A model generated the notes under the pieces. It saw nothing but the letters and a program-made list of their open reading frames with translations. It was not told the origin of the DNA and did not search any database. This document shows positions 11,050 through 19,445 of a DNA stretch of 64,000 bases, one piece after another. Positions within the stretch are counted from its first letter, which is position 1; each line of letters begins with the position of its first letter. This DNA is from Maribacter flavus (GTDB taxonomy: Bacteria > Bacteroidota > Bacteroidia > Flavobacteriales > Flavobacteriaceae), in contig NZ_VUOE01000001.1 in assembly GCF_008386635.1 (NCBI RefSeq), positions 124,001 through 188,000 of the forward strand, written 5' to 3'. A program made the position numbers and the translations under genes.

Positions 11050-14000
11050 GTGTACCCTTTAAAGAAGACACTTTTATTGGTACTTTTTTTAGTTGTTGGA
11101 TATTCCCATGCCCAATTGAGCGACCTGCATTATTTGCCACCTTTAAGGCAAGGACAGAATAATGGGGCCATTCAACAACAGGCAGTATACCTTTCAACAC
11201 CGGAAACTACGGCGTTTACCGTAAATGTGTATCGGGGTACGAATCCCGTTCCCATAACTTCGTTTACCATTTCCAATGTAGCACCTGCCATCTATAACCT
11301 TCCCAATGGTGATAATGATATCACTTTGGTGACCAATAGCAGCACCGGGGTGGTCTTGAACAATAGTGGACTCCGGTTTGAATCTGCGGGAGGGGAAAAA
11401 TTTTACGTAAACTATCGGGGCCGTTCAGGTTCACAGGCGGCATCCTTGACCTCAAAGGGAAGAGTAGCCATGGGAACCAATTTTAAATGGGGGGGCGTAC
11501 CCAACCTGGGCAGCCATGTTTCCAAATCAAACACCTTGGGGATTATGGCAACAGAAGATAATACGACCATTACCCTTTCGGGTTATGACCCCAACTGTGA
11601 ATTTAGGGTGGGTAACAACAGAGCAGGAATTACAGCAAACTCCCACACAATAACCCTTGATGCAAATGAGTCCTTCGTCTATGAAACCTATATTGGAAAC
11701 TCACCTACCTTGGCACATGAAAGGGGATGGATCGGTGCCTCTATCGTTTCCGACAAAGATATTGTGATTAGCAACGGCTCCCTTAATTATGGTAGACAAG
11801 TAGGCAATAGTAACAGGGATGCGGGCATTGACCAACCCGTACCTGAAAATAGATTGGGCAAGGAGTATATTTTCGTTAGGGGAAATGGAAATAGCAATGG
11901 ATGGACAGAGTTCCCATTAATTATTGCAACCGAGAACAATACCCAAATTTTTGTCAATGGGTCGGCAACACCCATTGCTACGTTGAACGAAGGTGATTTT
12001 TTTGAGGTACCCAGTAGCAACTACTCATCCAACTCAGTAGGGGCGAACATGTATATTGAAACTTCAAAAGATGTATATGCTTACCAATGTGTGGGAGGGT
12101 CAACGGCAGCTTATACCCAAGGCCTGAACTTTGTGGCCCCTGTAAATTGTCTTCTGCCCGATTCCATGGACAACATTCCCAGCATAACCGATGCGGCAGG
12201 GGTTTCCATTACCGGTGGGGTGACCATCATTGCCGCTACGACAACTCCAGATGCCAACATAACCGTAACTGATGGTGGGGGCGTTGTAACGCTTCCAGCC
12301 TCCTCTCCCGTTGCCGGTACGACGGACTGGAAAACCTTTTACCTTCCCAGTCTAACCGGTAATGTAAGTGTGCAGTCTACCGGACCCATAGCCGTTGGTT
12401 TTTTCGGTTTCAATGGGGCAAGGGGTCTAGCCGGATATTATTCGGGTTTTGATACCGTTCCCAATATCAATTTACAAATTACAGGCAACAGTTGCCTTCC
12501 GGGTGCCATATTGGAAATTGCATCGGGCGAAGTCTTTGATGCCTACCAATGGTACAGCGATGGAGCTTTGATCCCGGGGGCCACGTCGTCTTCTTATACC
12601 GCAACTACGGCGGGAGACTATTATTTAAGGGTAACCAGGGGACCCTGTAGTTATGACTCGAACTCCATATCGGTATTTTATTGCAACCCTGATATTGTGC
12701 TCAATAAGACTGCGGATGTTACGACCGTATCGGAAGGGAATAATGTAACCTTTACCATAACGGTCGAAAACCTGGGTATCGACCCTGCGACCAATCTAGT
12801 CGTTTCGGACCCTATACCCTCCGGACTTTCCATCCTATCGACCACGACATCCCATGGCAGTTGGACAGCTCCCAATTGGAACGTTGGCACTTTGAACAGT
12901 GGCCAATTGGAAACGCTGACAATTACAGCTGTGGCGGATGCAAACAATTCGGTTATTCCAGCGGTATCGGTCACAAATTCGGTCACCAACAGTCAGGATC
13001 AAACCGATAATAATATCACTTCGGACAATCCAAACGTATCCGTCATTATCCATAACGATTTTGACGATGATGGCGTTGTCGATCTTTCGGACGAGGACGA
13101 TGACAACGACGGAATCTATGATGCCACGGAACTCAATAGTTGCTCAGGAGGATTGGATTATGAGTTTTACAATGTATCGCCAGCAGGCAACACGGTAGAT
13201 AACATTCCTACCTCTGGGGCACTCGCAACCGGAGTGGCAACCAACATCGATGTATCCGGTTTGGCGGCCACCCATACGCCCGGGGATGGCGAAACGTATT
13301 CGGTTCGGTATACCGGGTATATTGAAATAGCCACGAGCGGCAGCTACACCTTTTTTACAAATTCAGATGATGGATCTAAGCTATATATTGATGCCCTAGA
13401 AGTGGTTGACAATGACGGCCTACACGCCATGAACGAGGAATCCGGCACCATAGCACTTTCGGCTGGAGTTCATTGGTTGGAAATAGTCTTCTTTGAACTT
13501 ACAGGAGGCGATAATTTGATCGTTCAGTACCAAGGGCCTTCGATAACCAAACAGAATATCCCATTCTCAATCCTATACCCTGTCTCCTGTGAAAGCGATA
13601 CCGACGGATTCCCGGACCATCTGGACCTTGATGCGGACAACGACTCCTGCTCAGATGCCAATGAAGCCTATAACGACCCAAATACCGATGGGGGCGACGA
13701 CATGGTCTACGGTTCCGGCATACCAACCGTAAACCCGGATGGAACCGTATTTACAGCGGCCTACCCTACCCCGGCCGATGTGGATACCAACGGAACCCCT
13801 GAATTCCAAGAAGCGGGTGCCGTACCAACAATTACGGTGGCACCCGCCAATTCACATACTTTTGTGAACACCAACGATACTTTTTCGTCGACCGATGATG
13901 GGGACACGTACCAGTGGCAGGTCAGCACTGATGGGGGCACTACCTTTACGGATATTTCGGACGGACCCGAATACAGCGGAACAACGACCAACACCCTCAC

Positions 14001-14166
14001 AATCATTACCCCTGAAGTGGACAAGAACGGCTATCAATACCGGGTCCTTATTGCCAGCGATACCTTTGTATGTGGGAATACGGTCTCTTCCCCTGCAACA
14101 CTGACGGTAGGCCCCAGGACCATCATTACCAACCGTAGAATAACTATTAGGGTTAATAAAAATTAG
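11050..14166 (+). CDS. Secreted multidomain surface protein with DUF11, TSP3 and PA14 domains (paralogue A)
   Basis: This 1038-residue protein starts with a signal peptide (MYPLKKTLLLVLFLVVGYSHAQ). Residues ~23-460 resemble the IgGFc-binding N-terminal domain family found in bacterial surface proteins. They are followed by an Ig-like domain (~476-545), DUF11 (~547-660), a TSP3 Asp-rich strip (~670-693), a PA14-like domain (~700-847), a second TSP3 strip (~850-870) and another Ig-like domain (~924-1020). PA14 domains often bind glycans. No canonical T9SS type A or B domain is visible; the protein instead ends TNRRITIRVNKN, a tail shared with the next gene. It is the middle member of a tandem trio with the giant adhesin and paralogue B. 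A cell-surface or extracellular adhesive role is inferred; substrate unknown. Confidence 0.88.
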   Translation: MYPLKKTLLLVLFLVVGYSHAQLSDLHYLPPLRQGQNNGAIQQQAVYLSTPETTAFTVNVYRGTNPVPITSFTISNVAPAIYNLPNGDNDITLVTNSSTGVVLNNSGLRFESAGGEKFYVNYRGRSGSQAASLTSKGRVAMGTNFKWGGVPNLGSHVSKSNTLGIMATEDNTTITLSGYDPNCEFRVGNNRAGITANSHTITLDANESFVYETYIGNSPTLAHERGWIGASIVSDKDIVISNGSLNYGRQVGNSNRDAGIDQPVPENRLGKEYIFVRGNGNSNGWTEFPLIIATENNTQIFVNGSATPIATLNEGDFFEVPSSNYSSNSVGANMYIETSKDVYAYQCVGGSTAAYTQGLNFVAPVNCLLPDSMDNIPSITDAAGVSITGGVTIIAATTTPDANITVTDGGGVVTLPASSPVAGTTDWKTFYLPSLTGNVSVQSTGPIAVGFFGFNGARGLAGYYSGFDTVPNINLQITGNSCLPGAILEIASGEVFDAYQWYSDGALIPGATSSSYTATTAGDYYLRVTRGPCSYDSNSISVFYCNPDIVLNKTADVTTVSEGNNVTFTITVENLGIDPATNLVVSDPIPSGLSILSTTTSHGSWTAPNWNVGTLNSGQLETLTITAVADANNSVIPAVSVTNSVTNSQDQTDNNITSDNPNVSVIIHNDFDDDGVVDLSDEDDDNDGIYDATELNSCSGGLDYEFYNVSPAGNTVDNIPTSGALATGVATNIDVSGLAATHTPGDGETYSVRYTGYIEIATSGSYTFFTNSDDGSKLYIDALEVVDNDGLHAMNEESGTIALSAGVHWLEIVFFELTGGDNLIVQYQGPSITKQNIPFSILYPVSCESDTDGFPDHLDLDADNDSCSDANEAYNDPNTDGGDDMVYGSGIPTVNPDGTVFTAAYPTPADVDTNGTPEFQEAGAVPTITVAPANSHTFVNTNDTFSSTDDGDTYQWQVSTDGGTTFTDISDGPEYSGTTTNTLTIITPEVDKNGYQYRVLIASDTFVCGNTVSSPATLTVGPRTIITNRRITIRVNKN
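13930..14093 (+). repeat. 164-bp exact repeat, copy 1
   Basis: Base-for-base identical to 17309-17472 in the next paralogue, while flanking sequence on both sides has many synonymous differences. It encodes the end of the last Ig-like domain. A recent gene-conversion tract is the simplest reading. Confidence 0.9.
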
Positions 14167-14261
14167 TTTTTACTTATTAAGGATCAGCTGCCAACGTAAG
14201 GAAAATCAGGTCATTTTAAGTATTCCACACCATTTATCGAAGTTTTGGTTTACGGGATTGG

Positions 14262-14310
14262 CCCGTTCACAACAAAAGATTGTCCATGCGGTGGTATTCG
14301 TATTATTTTG
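14262..14310 (+). promoter_or_regulatory. Promoter of second short paralogue with conserved upstream box
   Basis: CCCGTTCACAACAAA (14262-14276), a 3-nt gap, TTG (14280-14282), then TATTTTG ending at 14310. Geometry is identical to the element at 10970-11018, although most of the bases between the boxes differ. The start codon is 20 nt downstream. Confidence 0.55.
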
Positions 14311-14329
14311 AGACGTAGTACTTCTAGGT

Positions 14330-17300
14330 ATGGAAATAAAAAAATTAGGGTTACTGATCCTATTTTTGATTTTTGGAATTTTAAAAAGTAACGCTCAGTT
14401 GAGCGACTTACATTATTTGCCTCCCTTAAAACAAGGAAGTAATAATAGTTCCGTTAAGGAACAGGCCATTTATATGTCAACCCCTGAGAGCACGGCCTTT
14501 ACAGTAAATGCCTATAGAGGCACAAGTACTATACCCATAGCAAGCTTCAGTATTTCAAATGCAACTCCTGCAAGATATGATTTACCAAATGGCGATAATG
14601 GCATTACCATGGTTCAGAACAACGATACGGGTATTGTCATTACAACGGGCGGACTTCGATTTGAATCTACCGGTGGCCAACGGTTTTATGTAAACTATCG
14701 GGGCAGTAGCGGAGCCCAATCCACTTCGTTGACATCAAAAGGTAGACAAGCGATGGGAACCAACTTTAAATGGGGCGGTGCGCCTAATTATGCCACTACC
14801 AGTGACATTTCGACCTCCTTGGGCATAATGGCCACGGAAAACAACACCACGGTGGATATTTTTGGGTACAACCCAGGCTGCGAGTTCCGTTTGCAAAACG
14901 ACAGGGATGGCATATTGGACGATGCTATCCAAGTTGTGCTAAACGCAGGCGAAAGTTTTGTACTCGAAGCCTACACTACGGAAACTGCTGCGAACGTGGA
15001 TGGCTGGTTGGGCGCCTCCATAACGTCGGACAAAAATATAGTCATAAGCAATGGTGGTCTTAATTACGGTGTGGTACCAACCTCCTCTAGCAGTAGGGAC
15101 GCCGGTATCGACCAACCTGTACCGGAAGACAATTTGGGCAAGGATTATGTATTCATAAGAGGCGGTGGTCAGGATAGTACCGAATTTCCCATAATCATCG
15201 CCACCCAGAACAACACACAAATATTTGTCAATGGAAATACGACTCCAATGGCCACCATCAATGAAGGGGATTATTTTATAGTGCCCGGCACCAATTATTC
15301 AAGTGCTAGCCCGGGCGCCAATATGTACGTTCGAACATCCAAGGACGCATACGCCTATCAAAACTTGGCGGGCAGTACCGGAGTGCAGACCGTTGGATTA
15401 AATTTTGTTGCTCCCCTAAATTGTTTGATACCGGATAAAGTCGACAATATTCCAGATATAACCGATGCCGCTGGAACTACCTTAAATGGTGGTATCACGA
15501 TCATTGCATCCGCAACAACCCCAGATGCCAACATTGTAGTGACAGATGGTAGTGGTGCAGTCACCAAACCCGCAGCCTTAACAATTTCTGGTAATACAGA
15601 CTGGAAAACTTTCTATATACCCAACTTAACTGGAAACGTGGACGTTCAATCCACCGGTCCCATAGCGGTAGGGTTCTTTGGAGCAAATGGCAACCGGGGT
15701 ATCGCTGGGTATTTTTCCGGCTTTGACGTGGCACCCAATGTAGACCTTCAGATTACCGGTACGCAGTGTTTACCAGGTTCCAATTTGGAAGTTGTTGGAG
15801 AAGTCTTTGATGCCTACCAGTGGTTTTATGAAGGCAACCCCATTTCTGGCGCCACTTCGGACACCTATAACCCAACAGTGGCCGGTGATTACTATGTACG
15901 CGTGACCAAAGGCCCCTGTACCTATGACTCCAACACCTTGGCAGCCTACTATTGCAATCCTGATATTCAACTCATAAAGACCGCGGACCAAACTATGATC
16001 AATGAAGGGGAGAATATCACCTTTACCATTACCGTGCAGAATTTTGGTGTAGATCCCGCCACCAATTTGGTAGTGACCGATGCATTGCCAACGGGACTGT
16101 CCCTTTTATCGGCATCGCCCAGTACAGGTTCATGGACATCTCCCAATTGGAACGTAGGTACTTTGAACAGCGGACAGTTGGAGACTATTACTATTACCGC
16201 TGTGGCTGTTTTTAATTCGTTACCCAACCAAATACGCCATTTGGCAAATATTGCCTTAAATACCCAAAATCAGGTGGACAGCAATCTTAGCTTGGACAGA
16301 CCTTCCGTGGCTATTATCGTAAACAATGATTTTGACAACGATGGAATAATCGACGTCGTAGATCTTGACGATGATAATGATGGTATTCTTGATTGCACGG
16401 AATCGAATGGAACAATTACCAATGGTACCTTTGGTTGGTATTTAAATACACCCTCAGGAACATTGGCCATGGATAACACCAGTAATCCTGAATTAAATTC
16501 CTGGTTCTTGTCCTCTACTTCAAACCTTTCATATAGCGGTATAACCGCGAGTACTCCCTTTAGCGCGGTTCAAATAGACAATATGCCATCAACTTCCCTT
16601 GAAGAGGCCTTATATAATAATGACTATATAGAAGTGTCCTTTACCACGGCAGATAATCTATCCAACCCCATATTGCACAATATAAACTGGGGCTGGTATC
16701 AACCTAGCGGCGGTGACTCCTATACCATGAGTGCTTTCTTATCGGCTGATGGTTTCATTAGCAGTATACTTACTAAGGAAGATTTGGTCATAACCAACAA
16801 TGCCACTACATATCAGGTATTTGACCTCATGGACCAAACTTTTATACCACTTTTACCAGATACTACCTATACATTAAGGGTCTATGTATATAATCAAATA
16901 GATGACGATGGAGAAAATTATTCATTTTTTGATGACATTAATTTTACCATTTCTTCCTGTCGTGGAATGGACAGTGACTCTGATAACGTAATAGACAGTT
17001 ACGAACTTGACTCGGACAACGATGGTTGCTCGGACTCAAATGAGGCCTACAACAACATCAATGCCGACGGAGGCGACGACATGGTCTACGGTTCCGGTGT
17101 ACCTTCCGTAAACGCCAATGGCACAGTAGTAGCAGCGGCCTACCCTACTCCTGCCGATATGGATACCAATGGCACGCCTGAATTCCAAGAAGCAGGAAAC
17201 GTACCTACAATCACGGTAGCACCTGCAAATTCGCATACTTTTGTAAACACAAACGACACTTTTTCGTCGACCGATGACGGGGATACGTACCAATGGCAAG

Positions 17301-17545
17301 TCAGCACGGATGGGGGCACTACCTTTACGGATATTTCGGACGGACCCGAATACAGCGGAACAACGACCAACACCCTCACAATCATTACCCCTGAAGTGGA
17401 CAAGAACGGCTATCAATACCGGGTCCTTATTGCCAGCGATACCTTTGTATGTGGGAATACGGTCTCTTCCCCAGCAACACTGACGGTAGGCCCTAGAACA
17501 ATCATCACCAACCGTAGGATTACCTTCAGGGTCAATAAGAATTAG
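14330..17545 (+). CDS. Secreted multidomain surface protein with DUF11 and TSP3 domains (paralogue B)
   Basis: A 1071-residue paralogue of the preceding protein. It has a signal peptide (MEIKKLGLLILFLIFGILKS then NAQ), an IgGFc-binding-like N-terminal region (~23-460), an Ig-like domain (~470-540), DUF11 (~544-660), a TSP3 strip (~667-690), a unique jelly-roll-like cassette (~694-877) in the place of PA14, a second TSP3 strip (~882-903), a terminal Ig-like domain (~959-1053) and the tail TNRRITFRVNKN. The cassette looks like a carbohydrate-binding-type beta sandwich, but I cannot assign a family. It probably has its own promoter (14262-14310). Function is inferred to be surface adhesion or matrix binding. 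It was most likely produced by tandem duplication followed by domain replacement. Confidence 0.88.
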   Translation: MEIKKLGLLILFLIFGILKSNAQLSDLHYLPPLKQGSNNSSVKEQAIYMSTPESTAFTVNAYRGTSTIPIASFSISNATPARYDLPNGDNGITMVQNNDTGIVITTGGLRFESTGGQRFYVNYRGSSGAQSTSLTSKGRQAMGTNFKWGGAPNYATTSDISTSLGIMATENNTTVDIFGYNPGCEFRLQNDRDGILDDAIQVVLNAGESFVLEAYTTETAANVDGWLGASITSDKNIVISNGGLNYGVVPTSSSSRDAGIDQPVPEDNLGKDYVFIRGGGQDSTEFPIIIATQNNTQIFVNGNTTPMATINEGDYFIVPGTNYSSASPGANMYVRTSKDAYAYQNLAGSTGVQTVGLNFVAPLNCLIPDKVDNIPDITDAAGTTLNGGITIIASATTPDANIVVTDGSGAVTKPAALTISGNTDWKTFYIPNLTGNVDVQSTGPIAVGFFGANGNRGIAGYFSGFDVAPNVDLQITGTQCLPGSNLEVVGEVFDAYQWFYEGNPISGATSDTYNPTVAGDYYVRVTKGPCTYDSNTLAAYYCNPDIQLIKTADQTMINEGENITFTITVQNFGVDPATNLVVTDALPTGLSLLSASPSTGSWTSPNWNVGTLNSGQLETITITAVAVFNSLPNQIRHLANIALNTQNQVDSNLSLDRPSVAIIVNNDFDNDGIIDVVDLDDDNDGILDCTESNGTITNGTFGWYLNTPSGTLAMDNTSNPELNSWFLSSTSNLSYSGITASTPFSAVQIDNMPSTSLEEALYNNDYIEVSFTTADNLSNPILHNINWGWYQPSGGDSYTMSAFLSADGFISSILTKEDLVITNNATTYQVFDLMDQTFIPLLPDTTYTLRVYVYNQIDDDGENYSFFDDINFTISSCRGMDSDSDNVIDSYELDSDNDGCSDSNEAYNNINADGGDDMVYGSGVPSVNANGTVVAAAYPTPADMDTNGTPEFQEAGNVPTITVAPANSHTFVNTNDTFSSTDDGDTYQWQVSTDGGTTFTDISDGPEYSGTTTNTLTIITPEVDKNGYQYRVLIASDTFVCGNTVSSPATLTVGPRTIITNRRITFRVNKN
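17309..17472 (+). repeat. 164-bp exact repeat, copy 2
   Basis: Identical to 13930-14093; the mismatches that bound it are 17308 (G against T) and 17473 (A against T). See copy 1. Confidence 0.9.
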
Positions 17546-17564
17546 GCATTTTTTGTAACAATTA

Positions 17565-17617
17565 CTCAAACCGCTCGTCAAGTAAGTACAATCAATCAAA
17601 AAACTACTTGCTTTGAG
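17565..17617 (+). other. Possible start-codon-occluding hairpin before the ABC ATPase
   Basis: CTCAAA (17565-17570) can pair with TTTGAG (17612-17617), and CAAGTA (17579-17584) with TACTTG (17605-17610). The outer 3' arm contains the TTG start codon at 17613. The bulges are uneven (8 nt against 1 nt), so stability is uncertain. Confidence 0.25.
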
Positions 17618-18515
17618 CACTATTCTTACCGTTAACAATCTTACCAAAAAATTTGGGTATTTAACCGCCGTAAAGAATTTGTCATTTTCCATTGAAAAGG
17701 GCAATGTATACGGTATTCTGGGGCCCAACGGAAGTGGAAAATCGACCACTTTGGGCATCGTCCTGAACGTGGTGAATAAAACCAGTGGGAACTTTTATTG
17801 GTTCGATGGAAATACCTCTACACACCAGTCCTTAAAAAAAGTGGGTGCCATCATTGAGCGTCCCAATTTCTACCCTTATATGACGGCCGTACAAAACTTG
17901 AAACTAGTATGTAAGATCAAGGAAGTTGGCACCGAAAAAATCGATGAGAAATTGGAGTTGGTGGGCCTTTTGGATAGAAAACACAGCAAGTTCAGTACCT
18001 ATTCCCTGGGTATGAAACAGCGCTTGGCCATTGCATCGGCCCTTCTTAACGACCCTGAAATCCTTATCTTGGACGAACCAACCAATGGCTTGGATCCACA
18101 GGGAATCCATCAAATCAGGGAAATCATCAAAAAAATAGCGGCACATGGCACCACCATTTTACTGGCTTCCCATTTGTTGGACGAGGTTGAAAAAGTATGC
18201 AGCCATGTAATCATCTTGAGAAAAGGTGAAAAATTATATTCCGGCCCGGTCGATGGAATGATGGCCAGTCACGGTTTCTTTGAACTGAAGGCCAATGACA
18301 TGGAAAAATTGGCCCAATCCCTTAAAACCAACGAAAAATTTGGGAATGTAAAGCAAGAGAATGGATTGATTACCGCATTCCCAACGGAAGAAATGGACGC
18401 CAAATCCCTGAACGAATCGCTTTTTAAAGAGGGTATAGTTCTATCCCATTTGGTGAAAAGAAAGGAAAGCCTTGAGGAACAGTTCCTAACACTTACAAAA
18501 AATCAATCAAATTAA
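17613..18515 (+). CDS. ABC transporter ATP-binding protein
   Basis: A 300-residue nucleotide-binding subunit of the ABC-2 (BcrA-like) type. Walker A is GPNGSGKST (37-45), the signature is SLGMKQR (131-137), Walker B is LILDEP (151-156) and the H-loop His is 187, so all catalytic elements are intact. The start is TTG: no in-frame ATG precedes Walker A, and the resulting N-terminus STILTVNNLTKKFG is typical of the family. The permease gene begins 10 nt after the stop, so the two form one export or resistance transporter. The substrate is not evident. The C-terminal ~80 residues (after ~220) are the variable domain of this subfamily. The gene follows the surface-protein paralogues on the same strand with 67 nt between and no clear terminator. 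Confidence 0.92.
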   Translation: MSTILTVNNLTKKFGYLTAVKNLSFSIEKGNVYGILGPNGSGKSTTLGIVLNVVNKTSGNFYWFDGNTSTHQSLKKVGAIIERPNFYPYMTAVQNLKLVCKIKEVGTEKIDEKLELVGLLDRKHSKFSTYSLGMKQRLAIASALLNDPEILILDEPTNGLDPQGIHQIREIIKKIAAHGTTILLASHLLDEVEKVCSHVIILRKGEKLYSGPVDGMMASHGFFELKANDMEKLAQSLKTNEKFGNVKQENGLITAFPTEEMDAKSLNESLFKEGIVLSHLVKRKESLEEQFLTLTKNQSN

Positions 18516-18524
18516 CCGAAGACC

Positions 18525-19358
18525 ATGATACGTTTATTAGAAATAGAATTCATAAAACTATGGAATAATAGGGCCAGCAAGGTGTTGATCATCTCCTATT
18601 TTTTTATCCTTACCTCCATCGCACTTGTTGCAGCGATTAAGTTCGATATTGGGCCTGTTAAGTTTCACTTGGCAGAAATCGGAATATTTAACTTCCCCTA
18701 TATTTGGCACTTCAACACCTTCGTTACCGCCTTTTTTAAATTGTTTTTGGCCATAGTTATCGTATCCATGATGTCCAATGAGTACAGCAATAAGACCATA
18801 AAGCAAAATCTTATAGACGGACTATCCAAAAAAGAATTTATTCTTTCCAAGTTCCTGACAGTAGTATCCTTTTCCGTCATCTCTACTGTGTTTGTTTTCT
18901 TGGTCTCCTTAATATTAGGTCTTATATATTCAGATTATGACGAGTTGTCCATCATATTTTCCGATTTGAAATTTCTGGCAGCCTTCTTTTTTAAGTTGAT
19001 GGGTTTTTTCTCCTTCTGTCTTTTCCTTGGGATTTTGGTAAAACGTTCTGCTTTTGCCCTAGGGTTTCTCATTTTATGGCAAATTTTCGAAGGAATAACG
19101 AGAGGTTTAATCCGCTGGAAATTATTTGATGGGGATACGACGGATGCAATAATGGGTTTTTTTCCTTTGCAATCGATGTTCAACCTAATCAAAGAACCTT
19201 TTACACGTTTGGAAGCTGTTCAAACGGTTGCGGACCAAGTGGGTGAATCCATAAAACTAAATTATCACTTGCATTGGTATGAATTCTTGATCGTAATTGC
19301 TTGGACTGCCATATTCATTTATCTTTCCTATGCTTTACTTAAAAAGCGTGACCTTTAA
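18525..19358 (+). CDS. ABC-2 type transporter permease
   Basis: A 277-residue hydrophobic protein with about six membrane segments, beginning at ~20-40 and ending with one at ~245-268. The N-terminus MIRLLEIEFIKLWNNRASKV and the segment NEYSNKTIKQNLIDGLSKKE are characteristic of ABC-2 permeases partnered with BcrA-type ATPases. It lies 10 nt after the ATPase gene and is presumably co-transcribed with it. The protein is shorter than, and not obviously similar to, the gliding permease GldF, so a motility role is not supported. Substrate unknown. Confidence 0.88.
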   Translation: MIRLLEIEFIKLWNNRASKVLIISYFFILTSIALVAAIKFDIGPVKFHLAEIGIFNFPYIWHFNTFVTAFFKLFLAIVIVSMMSNEYSNKTIKQNLIDGLSKKEFILSKFLTVVSFSVISTVFVFLVSLILGLIYSDYDELSIIFSDLKFLAAFFFKLMGFFSFCLFLGILVKRSAFALGFLILWQIFEGITRGLIRWKLFDGDTTDAIMGFFPLQSMFNLIKEPFTRLEAVQTVADQVGESIKLNYHLHWYEFLIVIAWTAIFIYLSYALLKKRDL

Positions 19359-19445
19359 AATTACGTGTTATCGATGTTATATTGTATTTAACATCCATAC
19401 TTAGCCTAAAATTTCATTTTGTAGTATATTGTATTGTTTAAAGCT

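Noticed and set aside
17613-19358. ABC transporter as gliding GldA/GldF
   Set aside because: The pair lacks a GldG partner, the permease is not recognisably GldF, and the ATPase is of the general BcrA type.
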